A DNA stretch of 32,141 nucleotides from Ignavibacteriaceae bacterium (GTDB taxonomy: Bacteria > Bacteroidota > Ignavibacteria > Ignavibacteriales > Ignavibacteriaceae), in the NCBI GenBank assembly GCA_013042995.1, contig JABDPB010000015.1:1-32141 (forward strand). The letters are read 5' to 3'. Both the position numbers and the translations under genes were made by a program. Shown here piece after piece: positions 25,414 to 32,141 of the stretch. The notes under the pieces were generated by a model. That model did not search any database. It had not been told where the DNA came from and saw only the letters and a list, made by a program, of their open reading frames with translations. Each line of letters starts with the position of its first letter. Position 1 is the stretch's first letter.

Positions 25414-26559
25414 TTGAAGAACAAAATAATTCTTATTGGACCTGCATATCCGTACCGCGGTGGTAATGCATTATTTGTTACTCACATTTATGAGGCATTA
25501 AAAGATTATTTCGATTTAAAGATTTATAATTACAAGCTGCTCTACCCCTCACTTCTCTTTCCCGGAACAACACAGTTTGATGAATCAAAAGAGCAGGTTT
25601 TTGATGTTCCGAATGATAGATTAATAAACTCAATCAACCCGTTCAACTGGCTAGCCGTTGCTCGAAAATTAAAAAATGAGAACGCAGATTTAGTTATATT
25701 CGATTGGTGGCATCCATTTTTCGGATTTTGCCACGGAATTATCTCTTTTTTGATCAGGAAAAAGTATAAAAATAAAATTCTGTTTATTACTGAAAATGTT
25801 GTCTCGCATGAAGCGAACCCTGTTGATAAAATTCTTACCAAATTCGGACTAAGAAATGCTTCCAAATTTTTAACACTATCTTCGGTTGTTGAAAAGGAGG
25901 TTCAACAATATTCTAAAGGGAAAAAAGCCTACAGATCGGAACTGCCGGTTTATGATTGCTACAAGCCAATTGAGGATTCTGAGCTTCAAAAAATTAAAAA
26001 TGAGCTTAGCTTTGAACCGGGTTCTTTTGTTTTACTTTTCTTCGGCTATGTTAGAAAATATAAGGGGTTAGACGTTTTAATTGAAGCATTTCCGAGTATT
26101 CTTACTTTGTATCCAAACGCCAGACTGCTCATTGTGGGTGAATTTTACGATGATCACAAGCCATATTGGGAGCAGATTAAAAAATTAAAGTTTCAGGATA
26201 AAGTTAAAGTAATAAATCAATTTGTACCGAATGAAGAAGTTGCTAAATATTACCAGGTTTCGGATGTGGTAATTCTCCCCTACCGAAGTGCAACACAAAG
26301 TGGAATTTTAAATGTTGCCTACGGATTTTACAAACCTGTAATAGTTACAGATGTTGGCGGATTGGCAGAGTTTGTTGATGAAGGAAAAACCGGTTTCGTA
26401 ATTTCACCTGATTCACCTCAAGCAATTGTGTATGGAGTTAAAAAATTTAAAGCGGCAAAGGATAAAACCAATTTCCAAAAATTCATCGAAGAAAAAAACA
26501 AGCAGAACAGTTTTAGCAACCTACCGGAAGTTTTCGAGAAGATCATAAATGATTCATAG
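25414..26559 (+). CDS. Glycosyltransferase family 4 protein
   Basis: A GT-B fold glycosyltransferase (family GT4 pattern) of 381 residues that transfers a sugar from a nucleotide donor to an unknown acceptor, probably in envelope polysaccharide or lipid-sugar synthesis. The N-terminal domain opens with IILIGPAYPYRGGNALFVTHIYEAL, with the Gly-rich loop. In the C-terminal domain are VLLFFGYVRKYKGLDVLIEAF, LLIVGEF and the donor-binding region VVILPYRSATQSGILNVAYGF...VTDVGGLAEFV, with Glu-type ligand replaced by Gln (TQSG) at the first position of the EX7E motif. The start is TTG with no evident Shine-Dalgarno. It stands alone. Confidence 0.85.
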   Translation: MKNKIILIGPAYPYRGGNALFVTHIYEALKDYFDLKIYNYKLLYPSLLFPGTTQFDESKEQVFDVPNDRLINSINPFNWLAVARKLKNENADLVIFDWWHPFFGFCHGIISFLIRKKYKNKILFITENVVSHEANPVDKILTKFGLRNASKFLTLSSVVEKEVQQYSKGKKAYRSELPVYDCYKPIEDSELQKIKNELSFEPGSFVLLFFGYVRKYKGLDVLIEAFPSILTLYPNARLLIVGEFYDDHKPYWEQIKKLKFQDKVKVINQFVPNEEVAKYYQVSDVVILPYRSATQSGILNVAYGFYKPVIVTDVGGLAEFVDEGKTGFVISPDSPQAIVYGVKKFKAAKDKTNFQKFIEEKNKQNSFSNLPEVFEKIINDS

Positions 26560-26582
26560 TACTTATTGGATAAATAGAATAT

Positions 26583-27119
26583 TTAATTCTCTACCAAATT
26601 CCTGTAACACCAACCTAATGTCCAGCCTTCATTCTTATCGGTATAATACTCCCTGCATTTAAAAACTACACCAGCCTTCGAATCGTGTTCACCTTTTTTC
26701 AGCGCTGAGTTAATTGTATCAGTTACACTAGCTAAAAATTCCTCAGCTACTCTCCAACCTGTATTTTCATCTTTAAAATATACCTGGCAAAAATGTTCCT
26801 GCTCTTTTTTAGAATATTCAATCCAGGTATTTCCTTCATCTGTGCTTATAAAAATTGCACAAAAAATATCAGCACTCCATGTTCTCACTTCTTCCTCAAT
26901 AATACCCTCGGTGCATTCTTTCCAGGTATTTCCACCATCCGAAGTATTTAAAACATTTCCCAAATAAGATTCGGCCCAGCCATTGTTTGAATCAGCAAAA
27001 TTTAGTGTGTAGATCTTTACTCCATTTGATGGGAATTGTCCTGCATTATGCAGATTTTGAGATAAGTTCGATGAAAAAAATGAGAACGTGATATACAGCA
27101 AAAAGATTAAAATTTTCAT
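26583..27119 (-). CDS. Secreted Asp-box/YCF48-like repeat protein (short)
   Basis: A 178-residue exported protein: residues 1-20 are a signal peptide (FSFFSSNLSQ). Two Asp-box motifs, TSDGGNTW (about 59-66) and STDEGNTW (about 92-99), and the repeated unit with NNGW, NTGW and NEGW identify BNR/YCF48-like beta-propeller blades. Complete proteins of this sort have six or more blades and are usually longer than 300 residues; here only three or four remain, and the second blade is altered (DIFCAIF), so the gene may be a decayed or shortened remnant. Cys residues (six) are unusually many. AAAGGA lies upstream of the ATG. Confidence 0.65.
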   Translation of the reverse strand: MKILIFLLYITFSFFSSNLSQNLHNAGQFPSNGVKIYTLNFADSNNGWAESYLGNVLNTSDGGNTWKECTEGIIEEEVRTWSADIFCAIFISTDEGNTWIEYSKKEQEHFCQVYFKDENTGWRVAEEFLASVTDTINSALKKGEHDSKAGVVFKCREYYTDKNEGWTLGWCYRNLVEN

Positions 27120-27204
27120 ATCTAAATCCTTTCATTTATTGTTTATTTGAATTTTGAAATACTCAATCCAAATAAACAAAATAATAACGGGCAGTGCATA
27201 TTAA

Positions 27205-27277
27205 CTATGTCGCAAAGATTTATAGTTTTTGTAAAAAGTTTTGAACTTATGTCGCATCAGCTATCACTTATGTCGTG
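27205..27277. repeat. Three direct repeats CT(T)ATGTCGY-
   Basis: CTATGTCGCA (27205-27214), CTTATGTCGCA (27246-27256) and CTTATGTCGTG (27267-27277) lie within 73 bases, at -87 to -158 from the start of the Asp-box gene. Reverse-complemented they read TGCGACATAG, TGCGACATAAG and CACGACATAAG. This could be an operator cluster or a relic of an insertion sequence end with repeated transposase sites. The remainder of the 27120-27409 gap has the terminator hairpin and AT-rich DNA. Confidence 0.4.
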
Positions 27278-27341
27278 TTGAGCGATTATTGCAAATATTT
27301 GAAGTTTTCTAAATATAAATTCATTTGTCAATAAGAATTAA

Positions 27342-27377
27342 AATCCCGTACTCAGAATAGTACGGGATTATTTTTTT
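27342..27377 (-). terminator. Rho-independent terminator hairpin
   Basis: AATCCCGTACT (27342-27352) and AGTACGGGATT (27359-27369) form a perfect 11-bp stem with loop CAGAAT. On the minus strand it follows the gene ending at 27410 and is followed by TTTTAATTC; on the + strand a TTTTTTT run (27371-27377) follows. It probably works in both directions. Confidence 0.85.
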
Positions 27378-27409
27378 ACAATATAATAATCAAGTTCCTG
27401 AGAAATAAA

Positions 27410-27787
27410 TTATCTTGCTGCATTAAGTACAATTCGTGGCGGAGCTTCAATCCAAGTGTTATTGGTAATACAAAAAATAAAGTAAATTTTTTCTATTGAT
27501 GTTGCTCTTTTTTTAAGCTTATATATCGCGCTTTCTGGACTATCACTATTAAGATCAATTGTTACATTTGAATCTTCATTTTCAAATATATCAAACGCAT
27601 CCAATATTAATATTCTAAATTCAGCACCTGTGGTCATAAATTTTACTGTTTTCCCTACCTCAATCTCAAGTTCCTCTGGAACAGCAAAATTTTCTACATC
27701 TTCATTTAGTATTATAGTCGTGTCTGCCTGCGCGTAAAGCATTCCAGAAAAAAAGAAAAACGAAAACACAAATATTAAATTTTTCAT
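27410..27787 (-). CDS. Small secreted protein, unknown
   Basis: I do not recognise this 125-residue protein. It has a very clear signal peptide (residues 1-20, FFFFSGMLYAQA). The mature part is beta-rich in look, opening DTTIILNEDVENFAVPEELEIEVGKTVKF, a pattern reminiscent of cupredoxin- or immunoglobulin-like folds, but no copper ligands can be pointed out. Only one Cys (FCITNN). GGAGGG lies upstream of the ATG and a strong hairpin terminator follows the gene, so it is a single-gene transcript. Exported, probably periplasmic. Confidence 0.6.
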   Translation of the reverse strand: MKNLIFVFSFFFFSGMLYAQADTTIILNEDVENFAVPEELEIEVGKTVKFMTTGAEFRILILDAFDIFENEDSNVTIDLNSDSPESAIYKLKKRATSIEKIYFIFCITNNTWIEAPPRIVLNAAR

Positions 27788-27937
27788 AGTCCCTCCGATT
27801 AATAAATATAATGTTTAAGTATAGTGCGTGAATACTCACGCCCCATTTCTTTAAATCATTTACACAATCTTCTCCAATTAGTGAATTAATACCTTTAAAA
27901 TATTATCCAGTGACCTTCCAATATCCTTCTCTTACTA

Positions 27938-28486
27938 TCAATTTATTCGAAAAGTAGCCTCAGCATATTCGGGAATCATACCCACAACCGGGTCTATTTT
28001 CCAGTATACAGTACCTCTTATGTGTACATTGCGACCAAGCCACTCTTCTAATGGCCCATATGCTTCCTCTACTTTCCCATTCGCCAAGAACTTACAGGGA
28101 TCAGGGGGGTTATTTGCGTAGGTAACAACTCCAGCATTCCATCCTTTCAAGTAAACGTTCGCTGGGTTTGTCCAGTCGGAACCTTCTTCGTAGATATAAA
28201 AGTCTTCATAGAATGGACTTGCTTGTGAATAAGCTCTTGGTGGTTCATAGCTGACGAATGTTAAACCATATTTACCATCTTCTCCAAAATCTACTGTACC
28301 ATTCCAAAATGTGGGGGGAGTAAGAGTAAAAGGTGTGATCTGGTGGCCCGTAAGGGGTTTTTTTGCCAAAGAGTTTGTCACCTGATCACCTTGGCTCAGC
28401 TCGGAAGCTGAAGGATTGTTTTCTGAGCAACCAAAAAAGATCAAGGTCGCTCCAATGACCAAAAATACTGACATTAAGCTTTTCAT
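27938..28486 (-). CDS. Lipoprotein, unknown
   Basis: A 182-residue lipoprotein: the signal peptide ends in the lipobox IFFGC (Cys20), so the N-terminal Cys should be lipidated. The mature protein begins SENNPSASELSQGDQ and is otherwise without a family that I recognise; PPTFWNGTVDFGEDGKYGLTF and GRNVHIRGTVYWKIDPVVGMIPEYAEATFRIN suggest an all-beta globular domain. The Shine-Dalgarno is strong (AGGAGG). It follows the beta-helix gene on the same strand, after a hairpin, so may be transcribed separately. Confidence 0.7.
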   Translation of the reverse strand: MKSLMSVFLVIGATLIFFGCSENNPSASELSQGDQVTNSLAKKPLTGHQITPFTLTPPTFWNGTVDFGEDGKYGLTFVSYEPPRAYSQASPFYEDFYIYEEGSDWTNPANVYLKGWNAGVVTYANNPPDPCKFLANGKVEEAYGPLEEWLGRNVHIRGTVYWKIDPVVGMIPEYAEATFRIN

Positions 28487-28516
28487 ATATCCTCCTATTA
28501 ATGAATAATTAAATAG

Positions 28517-28539
28517 AGGGTGACTCTAGGAGCCACCCT
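28517..28539 (-). terminator. Hairpin after beta-helix protein gene
   Basis: AGGGTGACTC (28517-28526) and GAGCCACCCT (28530-28539) pair over ten positions with one mismatch and a TAG loop. It lies 8 bases after the stop of the minus-strand gene at 28547. The downstream bases on the minus strand (CTATTTAATTATTC) are only moderately T-rich. Confidence 0.5.
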
Positions 28540-28546
28540 TTGTTGT

Positions 28547-30418
28547 TTACTTAAGCAATAACATTTTCTTTGTTTCTACAAATTCATTTGCTTTAAGTTG
28601 ATAAATGTAAATTCCACTAGTCAAACCAGAAGCATCAAATTCTATTTCGTAAAACCCGGATTGTTTTTCTGCTTTCACAAGTTGAGTAACAAAATTTCCT
28701 AGAATATCATAAACTTTGAGTGATACAAAACTCCTTTCTGGAATTTGATATTTAATTGTTGTAGCTGGATTGAACGGATTTGGATGGTTCTGCTCAAGTG
28801 AATATGAGATCAATATCGGCGACTTAACTTCGCTTATAATATCTCCAAAGAATTCATCAGCTCCAATATCCGGAGTAGTAATATGCCTTAATTCTCCATC
28901 ACAGTCGGTGCATATTCCACTCATAGGAGTTGCACCTGACTCAATGTTTGTAGGAACATAACGGTTCATATGAAGATGTGGACCAACAAAAAATGGCATC
29001 TCAGATATACTATTTTCATCTTGACCGATTGACTTCCAATCAGTTAATGTGAAATAATCTCCCCTGGTTGATCTTACTAAACAATTACTCTGGTTTTGTA
29101 CATAATAAAGATCATTATTATTTGAATGGATCATATTGTAATTACCGTAGAAATAAATTGATGAAGCACAATAGGGAGATTCGTCCCTTGTGTTCACCAA
29201 AATATTATTCTTTACATCTACAATCTCGCAGTTCTCGAAGACATATAGAGCTCCTGATCCTTCGGGATTTGCTCCATTTCCAATACCATTTAGATATACC
29301 GAGTTAAAATAAATTTTGGGGAAATACTGACCCCGAATTTGTATTCCAGCTAAAGAAGCTTCAGATTGTGTTGATGAACTGATGATATCATATATCATAT
29401 TATTACAAACTAGATTATTACTCCCTCGATATCCAGGTCCTGCATGTCCTGATAGTAATATACCTGCAGACCCATGTACGCCATTGCTAGTAGAAATGTT
29501 GTGGACAATATTTTTACGAATAATTGCACCATAACCCCCGTAAACATTTATACCAACACTAAAATAATTGTTATAGCCACTTACATTTTGAACAAGGTTT
29601 TTCTCTATAATCGTATTTAGAGTAATTTCCGATTGTATACCCCATGCGATTTTGCTATCTGTTTCTGAGCCTATAATGTTCCCCTTTATAATATTACCTT
29701 CAGGACTCGTAGCGGCAACTCCATAACCCAATAGGAATATTCCTACCCCCGCTTCTTGTATAAAGTTGTTCAGTATTAAATTACTTTCCGGAGGAGAAAG
29801 AGAACCAGGCTGATTCCAAATCATAACACCAGTACCACCTCTCGTGCAATCTTCACTTACAAAGGTTATATTCTGAACAATGTTGTGATCCGAATTATTC
29901 CAAAAACCAACGCAATCATTATATGAAAACTGTTGATTTTCCGAAACCCTGATTGTAAGAGTCGTGGGTCCTTCAAAGGCAACACCATCTAATATTACAT
30001 AGCTGGTATTTACAAAAAGCATCACAACCTCGTTATTACCAATAATTGTAACATTCTTGTTCTCAGCAGGTTTAATTATAACTCTGTTGCTTAAGCTGGC
30101 ACCACGTATGGGACCGTTCAGAAAGTATCCGTATTGTCCGGTAAATGCTCCATATGTGGTATTGATTAGTTCCAAAGTAACTCTTCCGTCTACTCCATCT
30201 CTGCTGAGTTTATCAAACGCAGATTGTATGGTCGGGAAATAGCCACCTTGCCCAATAGTGTATGTACCGCCGTGGAGTGGTGCAGGAGTAGGGCTTTCAA
30301 CTTTTTCAGGAATAGTACGCTCATACCCTCTCCGTAATGAGCCAAATTCCTGTGCAATGGCAGTGTATGAAAAAAACACTGCCAAAAGCAAAACAAGAAA
30401 AACAGACGACGTTTTCAT
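28547..30418 (-). CDS. Secreted parallel beta-helix protein with T9SS sorting domain
   Basis: A 623-residue exported protein. Residues 1-22 are the signal peptide (SYTAIAQ). A short SPTPAPLHGGTYTIG linker leads to a right-handed parallel beta-helix (about 50-470), visible as many short turns with Asn-rich ladders (NNVIIGNNEV, LILNNFIQEAGVGIF, GNIIKGNIIG, NNLVCNNMIYDI); such folds bind or cleave polysaccharides, but no pectate-lyase catalytic set can be identified. After about 535 comes the type IX secretion C-terminal domain, SLEQNHPNPFNPATTIKY to ETKKMLLLK, which is expected to be removed on export. The Shine-Dalgarno is AGGAGGT. The function of the passenger is unknown; adhesion or sugar handling is plausible. 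Confidence 0.85.
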   Translation of the reverse strand: MKTSSVFLVLLLAVFFSYTAIAQEFGSLRRGYERTIPEKVESPTPAPLHGGTYTIGQGGYFPTIQSAFDKLSRDGVDGRVTLELINTTYGAFTGQYGYFLNGPIRGASLSNRVIIKPAENKNVTIIGNNEVVMLFVNTSYVILDGVAFEGPTTLTIRVSENQQFSYNDCVGFWNNSDHNIVQNITFVSEDCTRGGTGVMIWNQPGSLSPPESNLILNNFIQEAGVGIFLLGYGVAATSPEGNIIKGNIIGSETDSKIAWGIQSEITLNTIIEKNLVQNVSGYNNYFSVGINVYGGYGAIIRKNIVHNISTSNGVHGSAGILLSGHAGPGYRGSNNLVCNNMIYDIISSSTQSEASLAGIQIRGQYFPKIYFNSVYLNGIGNGANPEGSGALYVFENCEIVDVKNNILVNTRDESPYCASSIYFYGNYNMIHSNNNDLYYVQNQSNCLVRSTRGDYFTLTDWKSIGQDENSISEMPFFVGPHLHMNRYVPTNIESGATPMSGICTDCDGELRHITTPDIGADEFFGDIISEVKSPILISYSLEQNHPNPFNPATTIKYQIPERSFVSLKVYDILGNFVTQLVKAEKQSGFYEIEFDASGLTSGIYIYQLKANEFVETKKMLLLK

Positions 30419-30549
30419 AAGAACCTCCTAATAAATTGTTGTTAAATTATTAGGGTGTTCAGTCGGAGCATTTTGTATAGTGATTGAGCACTCTAACGAT
30501 TATTAATAATGCAGTGAAGAAAAAATTTGTTTCATCCCTGCAAAATTCT

Positions 30550-30642
30550 TTATTTAATCAATAACATTTTCTTTGTCTCGATAAACTCTCCTGCTTTTAG
30601 TTGATATAAATAAACACCTCTTGATAAATTATAAGCATCCAT
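30550..30642 (-). pseudogene. Orphan fragment of a T9SS C-terminal sorting domain
   Basis: The minus strand encodes DAYNLSRGVYLYQLKAGEFIETKKML (about 30639 down to 30550, ending with TAA), nearly identical to the end of the full gene at 31230 (SGVYLYQLKAGEFIETKKMLLLK). No gene body precedes it: upstream in that frame there is only IKFLIANCNPM, and the lipoprotein gene ends at 30669 in another frame. It is the decayed tail of a deleted T9SS-secreted protein. The gap 30419-30549 has no other feature. Confidence 0.75.
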
Positions 30643-30668
30643 TGGATTACAATTAGCAATCAAAAATT

Positions 30669-31154
30669 TTATGTGTCTTTATCTATCTGCATTACCCACA
30701 TATTTGGGATACCAACTCCTTCGGTGGTTACAAGGTACTGCACAATCAGCACACATTGGTTCCTATTGCAAATGGGATATGCTTTCTGCAAAAGATAAAC
30801 TCCTTCTTCACTTACATAAACAAAATCTACACTGCTGCCAACAATTCCCCACGGTGGATGGATCATTCCAAACATATCACAAAGTTCTGCTTCCATTTCT
30901 ATTTGAACACGAACAAGCGATATTCCACTTTGTGTAGATTGCAGATCAATGATTTCATGTGTGTAAGTAACCTCACCCATTACCTGGCAAGCTCCTGCCA
31001 TTGGATCCTGCACGCTGCAGCAAATGTTAATTACTTCTTTAATCGGATTACAAAATTTTTCTAGAACAGGAATGGGTTCTGTAGGAGGAGTTTCATTACA
31101 TCCGATTAGGAGCAAAATTGATATAGCCACGAAAGTTCTCATTAAGTTTTTCAT
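30669..31154 (-). CDS. Lipoprotein, unknown
   Basis: A 161-residue lipoprotein with lipobox LLIGC (Cys19) followed by NETPPTEPIP, a typical short flexible linker. The mature part has several Cys (NICCSVQDPMAGACQ, ELCDMFG, PICNRNQCV), suggesting disulfides. I recognise no family; YTHEIIDLQSTQSGISLVRVQIE and GSSVDFVYVSEEGVYLLQ suggest beta strands. GAGGAGG lies upstream of the ATG. The gene ends immediately before the orphan T9SS tail, so a frame change or deletion may once have joined or separated them. Confidence 0.65.
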   Translation of the reverse strand: MKNLMRTFVAISILLLIGCNETPPTEPIPVLEKFCNPIKEVINICCSVQDPMAGACQVMGEVTYTHEIIDLQSTQSGISLVRVQIEMEAELCDMFGMIHPPWGIVGSSVDFVYVSEEGVYLLQKAYPICNRNQCVLIVQYLVTTEGVGIPNMWVMQIDKDT

Positions 31155-31195
31155 AAAGCCTCCTCTTTATTAAAGTTAATTTATTTCCTCGTAAT

Positions 31196-31216
31196 CCTCT
31201 CCTCTTTGAGGAGGGG
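31196..31216. other. Short inverted repeat between minus-strand genes
   Basis: CCTCTCCTC (31196-31204) and GAGGAGGGG (31208-31216) form a 9-bp stem with one G-T pair and loop TTT. It lies 14 bases after the stop of the gene ending at 31230. A T-run is lacking on the minus strand, but one follows on the + strand. It may be a weak transcript end. Confidence 0.35.
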
Positions 31217-31229
31217 GTTCTTATTTGTT

Positions 31230-32141
31230 TTATTTAAGTAATAACATCTTCTTTGTTTCTATAAACTCTCCTGCTTTTAATTGATATAAATAAACACCGC
31301 TCGATAAACTAGAAGCATTGAAATTCAACTCATAGTATCCTGCATCCTGCTCCTCGTTAACAAGTAATACTACTTCCCTTCCAAGAACATCATAAATCCT
31401 CAATTCAACAAATGATTTATCCGTAATTCCATATTTAATTGTAGTGCTTGGGTTGAATGGGTTGGGATAGTTTTGTTCAAGACTAATATGTATTGGTAAT
31501 TTTACTTCGTTCTCGACTGATGTCGGATTATAGATCATAGGCCATCTCCAATAACACCATTCCGAATTTGGACCACCAAAATGACCTATATCATTTGTCA
31601 ATGAACCAAGAGCAGGCCACATTGGATCACCAAGATTCATCGGGTCTTCAACGTCATTGAATAAAGGATCTGGATTACCTAAATCAATACACATTGCCGA
31701 ATCAGTATTTGCAAAAAAGTAAACAGTATCCATAAAATAAGGATTTCCTTCAATGTTCCCGACTCCTGCATAAGGATCACCAATAAGGGAATACGTTATG
31801 CTCAATACCTGAGACCAGGGAGTAAACTGTTGAGGTGTGTTTCCCCAAACAATGCAATTTGTCATTTGACCAAGATGAAATGTAGAAATACCACCTTCTT
31901 CACCCACTGCATGATTATAACAAAATGTATTGTTAATGTAATATGTGCTGCTATGACCACCCAGATTTGCATTATCAATTCCTGCAGCATCATAGGCTAC
32001 ATTATAAGCTATCAAATTATTTTCTGTATAAGCGTGAGTATTAACCAATGTCATACCACCACCGTAACTGTCGGTTATGTTTGTATCGACTGTGTTACCA
32101 ATTATTTTATTACTAATTATATATGCCCAAAAGTTTTGATG
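31230..32141 (-). CDS. Beta-helix protein with T9SS sorting domain, 5' end outside window
   Basis: The frame is open to the right window edge (no start seen; an internal ATG lies at 32054). The 303 visible residues begin HQNFWAYIISNKIIGN and show the same ladder-like Asn/Gly-rich turns as the gene at 28547 (NNLIAYNVAYDAAGIDNANLGG, NCIVWGNTPQQF), so the passenger is another parallel beta-helix, of the kind with repeated NCIVWGN units found in choice-of-anchor/PbH1 proteins. The T9SS C-terminal domain runs from SLEQNYPNPFNPSTTIKY to ETKKMLLLK (about the last 85 residues). Its end is the closest relative of the orphan fragment at 30550. Confidence 0.85.
   Translation of the reverse strand, partial: HQNFWAYIISNKIIGNTVDTNITDSYGGGMTLVNTHAYTENNLIAYNVAYDAAGIDNANLGGHSSTYYINNTFCYNHAVGEEGGISTFHLGQMTNCIVWGNTPQQFTPWSQVLSITYSLIGDPYAGVGNIEGNPYFMDTVYFFANTDSAMCIDLGNPDPLFNDVEDPMNLGDPMWPALGSLTNDIGHFGGPNSEWCYWRWPMIYNPTSVENEVKLPIHISLEQNYPNPFNPSTTIKYGITDKSFVELRIYDVLGREVVLLVNEEQDAGYYELNFNASSLSSGVYLYQLKAGEFIETKKMLLLK

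Noticed and set aside
1-32141. CRISPR array
   Set aside because: No regularly spaced direct repeats of 23-47 bases with distinct spacers are seen.

Overview
The window looks like an AT-rich chromosome segment from a member of the Ignavibacteria (Bacteroidota/Chlorobi side of the tree). The clearest pointer is the secreted proteins at the right end, which carry the C-terminal type IX secretion (T9SS) sorting domain with the core PNPFNPxTTIKY and the ending ETKKMLLLK. This assignment is inference from protein style and base composition; there is no rRNA in the window.

Region 1 (1-1043) is the end of a UMF1-type MFS transporter cut by the window edge. Region 2 (about 1271-7360) is the most interesting part: an array of small, mostly single-gene units, all on the + strand, separated by integron-type attC recombination sites. 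Each unit starts with a GTTRRRY-like box and ends with its reverse complement followed by an imperfect, bulged palindromic arm. No integron integrase is present, so within this window it is a CALIN (cluster of attC sites lacking an integrase). The cargo, in order, is a GNAT acetyltransferase, a two-helix membrane protein with an internal duplication, a secreted rhodanese-like protein, a DUF4386 membrane protein, a DUF1330 protein, a G+C-rich DinB-like protein, a VOC/glyoxalase-fold protein, a DUF1801 protein and a class I methyltransferase. Several attC sites are unusually long.

Region 3 (7430-14604, minus strand) is one efflux operon: TolC-type outer-membrane channel, HlyD/MacA-type adaptor, MacB-type ATPase, then three FtsX/MacB-type permeases, the last two being close tandem duplicates. 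Region 4 (14904-22513) is core housekeeping: a small membrane protein; a minus-strand run murA, membrane gluzincin peptidase with repeats, and a CCA-adding enzyme; then tRNA-Leu(UAG) (no encoded CCA), trigger factor and ClpP on the + strand, closed by a strong terminator. Region 5 (22666-26559) holds a VWA protein and its partner MoxR/ChlI-like AAA+ ATPase with an altered Walker B, then a glycosyltransferase.

Region 6 (26583-32141, minus strand) is a group of exported proteins with strong Shine-Dalgarno sites: a short Asp-box protein, a small secreted protein, two lipoproteins, two beta-helix proteins with T9SS C-terminal domains, and an orphan, decayed copy of that C-terminal domain between them. 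A cluster of three short direct repeats at 27205-27277 is unexplained.
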